Position numbers and translations under genes: made by a program. Below the pieces are notes generated by a model. That model saw nothing but the letters and a program-made list of their open reading frames with translations. It searched no databases and was not told where the DNA came from. From positions 1-64,000 of the forward strand of contig CAWIVH010000019.1 in assembly GCA_963839475.1 (NCBI GenBank): DNA of 64,000 bases. Reading direction: 5' to 3'. Numbering within the stretch: the first letter of the stretch is position 1; each line of letters opens with the position of its first letter. This DNA is from CAWIVH01 sp963839475 (lineage in GTDB: Bacteria; Acidobacteriota; UBA6911). Positions 54,605 to 62,821 of the stretch are shown here, piece after piece.

Positions 54605-56005
54605 ATGGGTCTAAGAATTCCGATTTGGTCAAAATTGATTGGGTTGTTGCTCCTCATTCTTTCTTCTGTTTCGTGCGGGCCTGAAAAACTGGTGCAATGG
54701 TCTCCCGACGGAGCCCGGGCAGCGGTGATTTCAAACGGAACCCTATATTCCATAGATGAACAAGGTGCGCTATCCCGACCACTGGCGGAAAAGGTGGTCC
54801 GGATGTGCTGGCTGGCCGACTCTAAAAGTCTCCTGGCCGTAAAGGAACAAAAGGTCAGTTCCTGGGAGGTTTTGCTGCGATCTGCCCCGGAGGGCTTGCA
54901 TGAAAACGAAGTCGTCGCCGCAGCCCGCAAGGCTTCGGAGGATTTTCTGGCCTTTGAGGGGAAAGTCGATGATTTCAAGCCCTCAAATGAATCGGCGCTG
55001 ACCGGGGAGCAATGGGGCGCAGCCTTGCTTTATTTGAGAAGCAGCAGCGACAATCGAATCAAACAGAAGCTTTCGGAAAAGGAGTGGAAGGAACTGGCGG
55101 AATTCGAGGTCGATGTATACAGCCTAAACATTATTTCATTAACCGAAGAAACGCCGACGAATGGTCCGCCGTTGATTACAGCTCTGGAAGAGATACGTGA
55201 ACTGCGGCTCTCCCCGGACGGTGCAATGGTTGCCGTGGTGACCAAGCGCACGCACGGCTTCTACGATTCCGATGACCGGGAGCTGAGCGTCATGGCACTG
55301 GCCAAAGGAAGCAGTTCCGTAAAGATTGCTGCCGGCATATCCGAATATCCGGATTGGACGGCTGATAACAGAGAGTTGATTTACATTAAAGGTAAAGAGG
55401 ATCCTGCAGGGGATTCCAAGGGAAACTCTGTGGGAACGGTCGTGAAGCAGACCGTGCGCGACCGGTCCGGCGCCGTTCTCAAAGAACTTCCGGCCGCTGT
55501 CGATCTCGCCAGAGTGCTTTTCGAAAAAAGCCTGAGGGTGCGTTGTCTGCGAGACGGGACTGCCATCTTTGCAGCCCGCGAAATCTCGTTGCCGGCCAAT
55601 TCGGCTGATTTTCCCGGCCGTTTGAATCTATTCAGACTCCAGGGCAACACTCCTGCGAACGTCAAAAGCCTTCTCCCGGGACCGGCCGGACAGGCATTAC
55701 CGGACCGTGCCGACTTCTTTGAGCTAAGCCCGGACGAAAAACGTGTGGTCATCCCGGGCTCAAAAGGAAGAGTTAGCATCGCGGACCTCGAATCCGGAGC
55801 CGTAATTCCGGTGGTTGAGAAAGATGGCCCGGCGGACATCGTGACCCTTCCAGTCTGGAGAAAGAAGGACGAGTTATGTCTTGCTGTGCCGCCCGGTTCC
55901 GCGGCCGGTTCTCCAAACAGAGCAGAGATCGTGCTTTATGTCGGGGGTCAGTACAAGATCCTGAGCAAAAACTGGTCGGAAACGGCGATTTCCTGGTTGA
56001 AATAA
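54605..56005 (+). CDS. Exported WD40-like hypothetical protein, possible lipoprotein
   Basis: A 466-residue exported protein. The start at 54605 has GGCGGAGGTGGACC before it. The signal segment LIGLLLLILSSVSC ends at Cys24, but the lipobox is weak (Ser at -3), so lipidation is uncertain. The body is a beta-propeller of TolB-like repeats: LVQWSPDGARAAVIS, MCWLADSKSLLAV, LRLSPDGAMVAVVT, YPDWTADNRELIYI and FELSPDEKRVVIPG. A helical insertion (residues 100-180) separates the first blades. Such proteins bind other proteins or glycans in the periplasm. I find no close functional label. Confidence 0.7.
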   Translation: MGLRIPIWSKLIGLLLLILSSVSCGPEKLVQWSPDGARAAVISNGTLYSIDEQGALSRPLAEKVVRMCWLADSKSLLAVKEQKVSSWEVLLRSAPEGLHENEVVAAARKASEDFLAFEGKVDDFKPSNESALTGEQWGAALLYLRSSSDNRIKQKLSEKEWKELAEFEVDVYSLNIISLTEETPTNGPPLITALEEIRELRLSPDGAMVAVVTKRTHGFYDSDDRELSVMALAKGSSSVKIAAGISEYPDWTADNRELIYIKGKEDPAGDSKGNSVGTVVKQTVRDRSGAVLKELPAAVDLARVLFEKSLRVRCLRDGTAIFAAREISLPANSADFPGRLNLFRLQGNTPANVKSLLPGPAGQALPDRADFFELSPDEKRVVIPGSKGRVSIADLESGAVIPVVEKDGPADIVTLPVWRKKDELCLAVPPGSAAGSPNRAEIVLYVGGQYKILSKNWSETAISWLK

Positions 56006-56182
56006 CGGCTGGGAAATACAAAAATGCAGGAGCTACCTTACCGATGTATTCGAGGTCGCGAGCGAACGCATCAGGAAAGCCTGCACGAAGGCCCCCCATC
56101 CGACCAAATCGAACCTATCCCGCAGGATGACATCAGCGGTGCTTACCTGCTGGGGAGGCCTTGAAGACGGGATTATGAAATC

Positions 56183-57718
56183 TCACCTCGGTCTGGAGCG
56201 GCCCTGTGCACGGATCTTCTCGAGCAATTCCGACAGTTCGGCAACCTTCTCCGGGTGCTGCGCCGCCAGATTCTGCTTTTCTCCAATATCAACAGCCAGA
56301 TCGTAAAGCTGCGGCTGAGGATCGTTCCCCAGTTCCGTATTGGTTGATTTGTTGAAAGCTGCGCCCTTGGAAGGCTCAATATATTTCCAGGAGCCCCGGA
56401 TCAACCCCAGGGTGCCGGCGTGCTCGACGATATAGTCGCGCCCCGATTTGGATTTGCCGAGGAATGCCGGGAGCACATCGAAGCTATCAGGGGCATCGTC
56501 CGCCTCCAACTTCTGTTCCGTCAACGACGCGCAGGAAGATAATAAATCGATTTGCCCGACCAGGGCATCCGAGGAGCCCGGTTTCACCGAGCCCGGCCAA
56601 TGGACAATAAAGGGCACGCGGGTTCCGGCATCAAAAGCGCTGTATTTGCCGCCGCGCAGCGGTCCCGCGGGCTTGTGCCCATCCAGCAATTCCACTGCCT
56701 GGTCTTTATAGCCGTCGTCGACCACAGGCCCATTGTCGCTCGTCAGAATCATGAGTGTATTTCCTGTAAGCTTGAATCGTTCCAAGGCTTTGAGAATCTC
56801 CCCTACACTCCAGTCGAACTCCAGGATGGCATCCCCTCGCGGTCCGAGCCCGCTTTTCCCGGCGAAACGGGGATGGGGCATGCGGGGAACGTGAATATCG
56901 TGTGTGGCAAAATAGAGGAAGAATGGATGTTCACGATGTTTTTCAATGAATGCCACGGCCTTGCCTGTGATGACGTCCGCGATATCTTCATCGACCCATC
57001 GCGCAGCTTTCCCGCCCTTCATGTAGCCGATCCGGCTGACGCCGTTCACAATGGTCTGGTCGTGTCCGTGGCTCGGGTGCATCTTCAGAAGTTCCGGGTG
57101 ATCCCTGCCCGTCGGCTCATCTCCAATTTGTTTTTCATAGCTGACTTCGATCGGATCGTTCGGGTCCGCTCCCACCACGTGCCGGTTCTCCACATAGACG
57201 CAGGGCACGCGATCGCCGGTCGCCGGCAACAGAAAACAGTAATCGAAGCCGATGTCGAGAGGACCCGGCTTGATTTCCTTGTTCCAATCGAGATTCCCAT
57301 CCCCGAGGCCAAGGTGCCACTTCCCCACCGCTCCTGTCATGTAGCCCGCCTTTTTGAGCATGGATGGCAGGGTGGTCCGCCCCGGCTGAATGATAAGTCT
57401 TGCATTGCCCGGAAGAACCCCGGTTCCCTTCTTCCGCCAGGCGTATTCTCCGGTCAGCATAGCGTACCTTGATGGGGTGCAGGTAGCCGAGGGAGCGTGC
57501 GCGTTGACGAAGCGCAGCCCGTGCGAAGCCATCCTGTCCACATTCGGCGTTCGGACTTTCTCAGCGCCATTGCAGCTGACATCTCCATACCCGAGATCGT
57601 CGGCATAAATCAGGATGACATTGGGACGCCGGCCTTGGGCGAAGCCGGGAATGCCGGCTCCGGCGAGCCAGGCACAACTGGAAGCAGACAACTGCAGGAA
57701 ATCCCGCCGATCCATCAT
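56183..57718 (-). CDS. Tat-exported arylsulfatase-like sulfatase
   Basis: A 511-residue type I sulfatase. The start at 57718 has GGAGGTGGCTC before it. The N-terminus MMDRRDFLQLSASSCAWLAG is a Tat signal. The alkaline-phosphatase-like fold begins PNVILIYADDLGYGDVSC (metal-binding Asp pair). The formylglycine signature CTPSRYAMLTG follows near residue 93. GKWHLGLG (Lys/His), FFLYFATHDIHVPRMPHP and LTSDNGPV (Asp/Asn ligands) complete the site. The Cys type requires a formylglycine-generating enzyme, which is not in the window. It probably removes sulfate from a polysaccharide or glycosaminoglycan in the periplasm. It diverges from the dienelactone hydrolase gene. Confidence 0.92.
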   Translation of the reverse strand: MMDRRDFLQLSASSCAWLAGAGIPGFAQGRRPNVILIYADDLGYGDVSCNGAEKVRTPNVDRMASHGLRFVNAHAPSATCTPSRYAMLTGEYAWRKKGTGVLPGNARLIIQPGRTTLPSMLKKAGYMTGAVGKWHLGLGDGNLDWNKEIKPGPLDIGFDYCFLLPATGDRVPCVYVENRHVVGADPNDPIEVSYEKQIGDEPTGRDHPELLKMHPSHGHDQTIVNGVSRIGYMKGGKAARWVDEDIADVITGKAVAFIEKHREHPFFLYFATHDIHVPRMPHPRFAGKSGLGPRGDAILEFDWSVGEILKALERFKLTGNTLMILTSDNGPVVDDGYKDQAVELLDGHKPAGPLRGGKYSAFDAGTRVPFIVHWPGSVKPGSSDALVGQIDLLSSCASLTEQKLEADDAPDSFDVLPAFLGKSKSGRDYIVEHAGTLGLIRGSWKYIEPSKGAAFNKSTNTELGNDPQPQLYDLAVDIGEKQNLAAQHPEKVAELSELLEKIRAQGRSRPR

Positions 57719-57931
57719 GAGCCACCTCCGGCACTGGAATCTGCGTTCAAGGGAATCCGTCGCAGCGCGCGCGGATATCTTCAGTCGATACCATTCTGCC
57801 ACAAAGCGGGTTCCTTGAGATACGTCCAGGATTTCAATTGCTGGCGCGTGGTGGAGAAAGGAATGTTCAGTGTTCCCAACTGTAATAAATGATGGCATCT
57901 GGTACCATTCATGCAAAACGGAGGAGATTTC

Positions 57932-58825
57932 ATGGAACGGAAAAAAGCGACCGATTTCCCGCAGGAGTTGCTGGATCTATTCGACCACTATGTGCACGGC
58001 GATATCGGCCGCCGGGATTTCCTGGATGGGGCGGCAAAATTCGCCATCGGCGGAGTCACCGCTGTAGGGCTCTGGGAAAGCCTGCGGCCCAATTATGCCT
58101 GGGCACAGCAGGTCGCCAAAGACGATAGCAGAATCAAGGCCGAGTACGCATCGGTGCCTTCGCCGGAAGGGAATGGAAACATCCGGGGTTACCTGGTGCG
58201 GCCCGCAAATTCCACCGGGAAGACACCTGGAGTGATGGTCGTGCATGAAAACCGGGGGCTCAATCCGTATATCGAAGACGTAGCGCGCCGGCTGGGAACA
58301 GAAGGTTACATTGCTTTCGCCCCCGATGGATTGACCAGCGTGGGAGGTTACCCGGGAGATGACGAAAAAGGCGCCGAGCTCTTTCGCAAGGTCGACCGGC
58401 AGAAGATGGCCGAGGATTTTGTTGCCGCTGCAAAATGGCTGAAAGCCAGGCCGGATTGCAGTGGCAAAATCGGAGTCGTCGGTTTTTGTTTCGGGGGCGG
58501 CGTGGCTAATTCGCTGGCGGTGCGCCTGGGTTCGGACTTGGCTGCGGCTGTTCCTTTTTACGGCGGCCAGCCCGCTGCTGCCGATGCTGCCAAAATCAAA
58601 ACACCGCTGTTGCTTCACTATGCGAGTTTGGACACCCGGGTGAATGCCGGATGGGCGGCGTATGAGGAAGCTTTGAAAGCCGCGGGCGTGAGCTACACGG
58701 TGCACTTTTACGAGGGAGCGAATCACGGCTTCCACAACGACACAACTCCCCGTTATGACGAAGCGGCAGCGAAGCTTGCATGGCAGCGGACATCCGATTT
58801 CTTCCGGAAGTATCTGAAGGACTAA
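57932..58825 (+). CDS. Exported dienelactone hydrolase family protein
   Basis: A 297-residue alpha/beta hydrolase. The start at 57932 has CGGAGGAGATTTC before it. An unusually long N-terminal region (residues 1-27) precedes a Tat-like signal (GRRDFLDGAAKFAIGG). The hydrolase domain follows: GVMVVHENRGLNPYIEDVA, GFCFGGGVAN (nucleophile Cys in place of Ser), LLLHYASLDTRVN (Asp) and YEGANHGFHND (His). The Cys nucleophile is typical of dienelactone hydrolase. It might act on lactones or esters in a carbohydrate pathway in the periplasm. A sulfatase gene follows 46 bases later in the same direction. Confidence 0.9.
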   Translation: MERKKATDFPQELLDLFDHYVHGDIGRRDFLDGAAKFAIGGVTAVGLWESLRPNYAWAQQVAKDDSRIKAEYASVPSPEGNGNIRGYLVRPANSTGKTPGVMVVHENRGLNPYIEDVARRLGTEGYIAFAPDGLTSVGGYPGDDEKGAELFRKVDRQKMAEDFVAAAKWLKARPDCSGKIGVVGFCFGGGVANSLAVRLGSDLAAAVPFYGGQPAAADAAKIKTPLLLHYASLDTRVNAGWAAYEEALKAAGVSYTVHFYEGANHGFHNDTTPRYDEAAAKLAWQRTSDFFRKYLKD

Positions 58826-58871
58826 CGACACAGAACACGCAGCCACAAAGACCCCGAATGAAGGTCCTCCG

Positions 58872-60728
58872 ATGATTGATCGACGATCTTTTTTACAGCT
58901 GAGTTCCATGGGAGCGGCGGCATGGAGCCTTGCGCCGTTGAAATCCCGGCCGAATATACTCTGGCTCACATGCGAGGATACCGGACAGCAACTGGGAGCT
59001 TACGGCGATTCCTACGCCACCACTCCCAACCTCGACCGACTCGCAGCCCGGAGTATCCGCTACCGCAATGCCTGGTCGAACGCCCCAGTTTGCGCCCCGG
59101 CGCGAACTTCGATCATTTCGGGCTTATACCCAACCTGCACAGGATCGGAGCACATGCGAAGCATGACCCGGCTTCCAACGGACATGAAGATGTTTCCGTG
59201 CTACCTACGTGAGGCAGGCTATTACACTTCGAACAACTCCAAAGAGGACTACAACCTCGAACATACCGGAACGGTCTGGGACGAATCGAGCAAGAACGCC
59301 CATTGGCGAAAGAGAAAACCGGGGCAGCCGTTCTTTTCAGTTTTTAATTTTGAAGTCACTCACGAAAGCCAGATCCGGAAACGGCCGCACACTCTCGTGC
59401 ACGATCCGTCCGCCGTGCGAATTCCCGCTTACCACCCCGATACGCCTGAGGTGCGGCATGACTGGACCCAGTATTACGACAATATCACCACCATGGACCA
59501 GCAGATCGCCGAGATCCTCAAGCAACTTGAGGATGATGGGCTGACCGGAGAGACTATTGTCTTCTTTTACGGCGATCACGGATCGGGAATGCCGCGCAGC
59601 AAAAGATTTCCGTATGATTCAGGGCTGCGCGTCCCCATCATTGTCCATATCCCGGAAAAATACCGTCATCTGGCACCCGCGGAATATAGGCCGGGCAGCG
59701 CAACCGACCGTATGGTTGCTTTTGTGGATCTCGGTCCGACAGTTCTGAGCCTGGCCGGCATCCGGCCGCCGGAACACATGCAGGGCCAGGCTTTTCTCGG
59801 CGAGCACATCACTCCCGCCCGCCGCCTCAATTTCGGATTTCGCGGCCGGATGGATGAACGCATCGACCTCATGCGCAGCGTCACCGACGGCCGCTATGTT
59901 TACATCCGGAACTTCATGCCTCATCGGATTTACGGCCAGTACCTCGACTACATGTTTCAGACTCCGACTACGCGAGTCTGGAAAAAACTGTATGACGAAG
60001 GCAAGCTCAACGCCGCCCAGAAACGCTTCTGGGAAACAAAACCTACCGAGGAGTTGTACGACCTGAATCAGGACCGGGACGAGATCAACAACCTGGTCGA
60101 TTCGCCGGCGCACCAGGAAATTCTGCTGCGCCTGCGGCAGGCAAACCGGGACCACCTCCTCAAGATCCGGGATATCGGTTTCCTCCCGGAAGGGGAGATT
60201 CACAGCCGGTCGCAAGGTTCCACACCTTATGAAGCCGGACATGACGAGCGAACCTATCCTTTCGAAAAGATCCTGGCAATAGCTGAACTCGCGTCGTCTT
60301 ACCAGCCGAAAGAATCTCCCGTGCTTAAAGAAGCCATGGCCGACCCCGACAGCGCTGTGCGTTATTGGGCGCTTTGCGGGATCCTCGTGCGCGGGGCCGA
60401 TGCCGCAAAAAGTGCCTATCCCGTGCTGGTCCGGTCGCTGAACGACGGCAGCCCTTATGTGCGGGCAGTTGCTGCCGAGGCGCTCGCCCGGTATGGCCCA
60501 GATGAAGATCTCGCAAAGGCGCTGCCGGTTCTAGTCGACCTGGTTCCTGCAAACCGGAATGGAGCCTATATATCGCTGTACGCCCTCAATATCATCGATG
60601 GACTTGGAAAAAGAGCCGAATCGGTTCATGCCCAGATCAGGGAATTCCCGCTGTTAGATCCGAAGGCCACCAAGCGGGCTCAGGGGTACCCGCAACGCAT
60701 TATGGATAAAATCAAGAGCGGGCTGTAA
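58872..60728 (+). CDS. Tat-exported sulfatase with C-terminal HEAT-like repeats
   Basis: A 618-residue sulfatase with an N-terminal Tat signal (IDRRSFLQLSSMGAAAW). The catalytic domain (about 28-480) has PNILWLTCEDTGQQLGAYG, the formylglycine signature CAPARTSIISG, and FFYGDHGSGMPRSKR (metal ligands). It resembles the heparan/N-sulfatase-like S1 group that ends in DLGPTVLSLAGI and YDLNQDRDEINNL. After about residue 480 come roughly three HEAT-like helical repeats (DSAVRYWALCGILVRG, SPYVRAVAAEALARYG), an addition that could bind a partner or glycan. It follows the dienelactone hydrolase gene and likely shares its transcript. Confidence 0.92.
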   Translation: MIDRRSFLQLSSMGAAAWSLAPLKSRPNILWLTCEDTGQQLGAYGDSYATTPNLDRLAARSIRYRNAWSNAPVCAPARTSIISGLYPTCTGSEHMRSMTRLPTDMKMFPCYLREAGYYTSNNSKEDYNLEHTGTVWDESSKNAHWRKRKPGQPFFSVFNFEVTHESQIRKRPHTLVHDPSAVRIPAYHPDTPEVRHDWTQYYDNITTMDQQIAEILKQLEDDGLTGETIVFFYGDHGSGMPRSKRFPYDSGLRVPIIVHIPEKYRHLAPAEYRPGSATDRMVAFVDLGPTVLSLAGIRPPEHMQGQAFLGEHITPARRLNFGFRGRMDERIDLMRSVTDGRYVYIRNFMPHRIYGQYLDYMFQTPTTRVWKKLYDEGKLNAAQKRFWETKPTEELYDLNQDRDEINNLVDSPAHQEILLRLRQANRDHLLKIRDIGFLPEGEIHSRSQGSTPYEAGHDERTYPFEKILAIAELASSYQPKESPVLKEAMADPDSAVRYWALCGILVRGADAAKSAYPVLVRSLNDGSPYVRAVAAEALARYGPDEDLAKALPVLVDLVPANRNGAYISLYALNIIDGLGKRAESVHAQIREFPLLDPKATKRAQGYPQRIMDKIKSGL

Positions 60729-60767
60729 TCCTGCGAGATCCTATCAAGCGAGCTTTTTCCCGGCTGA

Positions 60768-61745
60768 CTACCGGCTTCCGTAGTAGCTTTCCAGACAAAG
60801 ATCCATGATCCGGGAGGTCCGGGCTCCGCTATCTCCCGTGGAATCGCAAACACCGAGGCCAAGGAGCTGATTCACGACAGTTTGGATGAAGGGCTGGTGA
60901 ATATGTGGAGGATTGCGAAAGGGGAAAACCTCATCACGGCCGCCAATCCGCATAAATACATCACCGTCCGTAAAAACGGGGGTATGAATCATGCCTTCGG
61001 AGCCGGTAAGAAAAATGCCGTTGGCAGGGTTGTCGGCGTTGAAATTCCAGATCCCCGTGCCGGCCACTCCAGAGGTGAATTCGAAGCATGCGGCGGTGAC
61101 ATCTTCAGCGCTATAGCTTTTGCCCGTGTTGATGGCAAAGCCCGAGGCGGAGCGAATGGGGCCAGCGAAAAAATCCAACAGATCCAGGCCGTGGGATGCC
61201 AGGTCGAGGAAAAGTCCCGCGCCGGCGATTTCGGGATTGAAGCGCCATCCCCGAACCGCTTCTCCTTTTGCCAGCCGATCGCAATGCACAATATGCACCG
61301 AAGTGAGGCGCCCGATGGCTCCACTCTCCAAAAGCTCCCGGACTTTCAGGAAGCGAGGCAGCGCCCTGCGATAATAAGCTACGAACAGCGGCACCCCGCG
61401 GGTCCTAAAAGCGTCAAGCATGAGCAGGCATTCCCGGTAATTCCGGGCCATAGGCTTCTCCACCAGGCAGGGCTTGCCGGCGGAGGCCACTTCCAACGCA
61501 AGCTCCAAATGCGACGAAGGTGGTGTGGCAACGTAAACCGCATCGACCTCAGGATCTTCGATGAGATCTACAGCGCGATCATAGAAGCGTCGAACCCCGT
61601 GTCGTTCCGCAAAATCCCGCGCCCTGACGCGGTCGCGGCGCATTACAGCTGAAAGAGAGGATCGCTCAGCCTTCTGGAGGGCAGGACCGCTTTTGACTTC
61701 GGTCACATCCCCGCATCCAATGATTCCCCATCGAACTTGATTCAT
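60768..61745 (-). CDS. Cytoplasmic Gfo/Idh/MocA family oxidoreductase
   Basis: A 325-residue dehydrogenase without a signal peptide, unlike the three exported homologues in the window. The Rossmann motif GIIGCGDVTEVKSGPAL opens it directly. The family signature is VEKPMARNYRE, and VAYYRRALPRFLKVREL is followed by DLASHGLDLLDFFAG, the catalytic-helix region with its His. It probably oxidises or reduces a free sugar, sugar acid or cyclitol in the cytoplasm and could take up the product of the periplasmic enzymes. It is convergent with the HEAT-repeat sulfatase, with a gap of about 40 bases. Confidence 0.92.
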   Translation of the reverse strand: MNQVRWGIIGCGDVTEVKSGPALQKAERSSLSAVMRRDRVRARDFAERHGVRRFYDRAVDLIEDPEVDAVYVATPPSSHLELALEVASAGKPCLVEKPMARNYRECLLMLDAFRTRGVPLFVAYYRRALPRFLKVRELLESGAIGRLTSVHIVHCDRLAKGEAVRGWRFNPEIAGAGLFLDLASHGLDLLDFFAGPIRSASGFAINTGKSYSAEDVTAACFEFTSGVAGTGIWNFNADNPANGIFLTGSEGMIHTPVFTDGDVFMRIGGRDEVFPFRNPPHIHQPFIQTVVNQLLGLGVCDSTGDSGARTSRIMDLCLESYYGSR

Positions 61746-61822
61746 TCGTCTGCTCCCGGTTTCCTTTCAAAATGCCTGCAGCGGGCATGGAGTGATGTTC
61801 CGGTTGCCTGTCCCTCAAATTC

Positions 61823-62206
61823 CTAACGGCGCGACGGTTTGCGCAGATAAGTTACTCCGGGAAGTAATTTAAAGTCAGCATCACTCGTGATCAGCTCTGC
61901 TTTTTGCGTCCGTGCTGTGGCGAAAACGATCGCATCAGCCATGGCAAGGCCATGTTCTATGCCTATGTCGGCAGCTGTAAGAGCGATCATTTCGTCGAGC
62001 GGGATCAGGCGGGTTCTGTGGATCTGGGCGGCGGCGATCAAAGCGTCCTCCTCGGAGCGTTCTCGCTTAATCTTTCTATAGACTTCATACAGCACGATCG
62101 TCGGCGTGATGATCTGCGAGAGGTCCGTCAGATGATCGGCATAGGCTCCGGCTAGAGGCCCACCGATGAAGAACTCCAGCCATCCGGAGGAGTCCACCAG
62201 TTTCAT
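61823..62206 (-). CDS. vapC: PIN-domain ribonuclease toxin (VapC-like)
   Basis: A 127-residue PIN-domain protein. The acidic residues of the active site are visible: Asp5 in MKLVDSSGWLEF, Glu near residue 40 (VLYEVYRK), Asp in LAMADAIVFATA and Asp in LITSDADFKLL. Members cut specific RNAs when their antitoxin is degraded. The start overlaps the antitoxin stop (ATGA), so the two are translationally coupled. The antitoxin is of the AbrB type, as in VapBC modules. It is transcribed leftwards from the promoter near 62449-62477. Confidence 0.92.
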   Translation of the reverse strand: MKLVDSSGWLEFFIGGPLAGAYADHLTDLSQIITPTIVLYEVYRKIKRERSEEDALIAAAQIHRTRLIPLDEMIALTAADIGIEHGLAMADAIVFATARTQKAELITSDADFKLLPGVTYLRKPSRR

Positions 62207-62412
62207 GTGCGATCCTTTTTCTCACGGATGTTCTTTGTCTCCATTCCCCTGAGGAATCCGCGCAAGGCGGATAGATCTCTTTCCGGCACCAGGGTAATCA
62301 CCCCGTTCTTGGCGATGACCTGAACGGTCTGCCCGGTTCGAAGTTGAACCTGTGCTCGGACCTCCTTAGGGATCACTATTTGGTATTTGGTTGAGACAAC
62401 CGAACGAGCCAT
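62203..62412 (-). CDS. vapB: AbrB/MazE-type antitoxin (VapB-like)
   Basis: A 69-residue DNA-binding protein with AGGAGGATGCGTG before its ATG; an in-frame ATG 16 codons earlier is less likely. The swapped-hairpin motif VVSTKYQIVIPKEVRAQVQL is typical of the SpoVT/AbrB fold. A C-terminal tail that would bind the toxin follows. It represses its own promoter together with the toxin in known systems. Its stop overlaps the start of the PIN-domain toxin (ATGA). Confidence 0.9.
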   Translation of the reverse strand: MARSVVSTKYQIVIPKEVRAQVQLRTGQTVQVIAKNGVITLVPERDLSALRGFLRGMETKNIREKKDRT

Positions 62413-62448
62413 CACGCATCCTCCTACGATATCTTGATCGTTGGAAAT

Positions 62449-62477
62449 ATTGTAATACATTTTGTTTGCCCGGGCAA
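62449..62477 (-). promoter_or_regulatory. Promoter and operator-like palindrome of the vapBC module
   Basis: On the minus strand TTGCCC (62472-62477) and TACAAT (62449-62454) are separated by exactly 17 bases, a good sigma-70 promoter. A perfect 12-bp palindrome TTGCCCGGGCAA (62466-62477) covers the -35 element, which is where the antitoxin complex would bind to repress the module. Confidence 0.7.
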
Positions 62478-62821
62478 TCGCATCGGTTAGGGCGGTCGCG
62501 GAATAACAGACTCACTCCGCTTCAGGATGTTTCGCAGTTCCGCATTCCATCCCCTCTCTTTTCCTGGCTACCCGAAAAAAACACGCAGTTCTCGAGTTCC
62601 ACTATCACGACTGCCGCCGGCGCGATGGCACCTTGGTCTCCATCCATGGCACCGGCAGGCCATTTTCATTGCGAGCCCGGGCGCCTAAACTAGGGCCAAT
62701 GACTGTGGGAGGGGTCGAGACTCCCGTGAGTTAGGAAACCATTCCGCCCGGGAAATCCCAACGCCCTCCCGCCAAACTAAATCATTGAATTCCCTTCTTC
62801 TTCCCGGCAGCGATATCGGCT
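62478..62821. other. Intergenic, no gene seen
   Basis: About 340 bases between the antitoxin promoter and the end of the S41 peptidase gene. I see no gene and no clear terminator. Confidence 0.5.
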
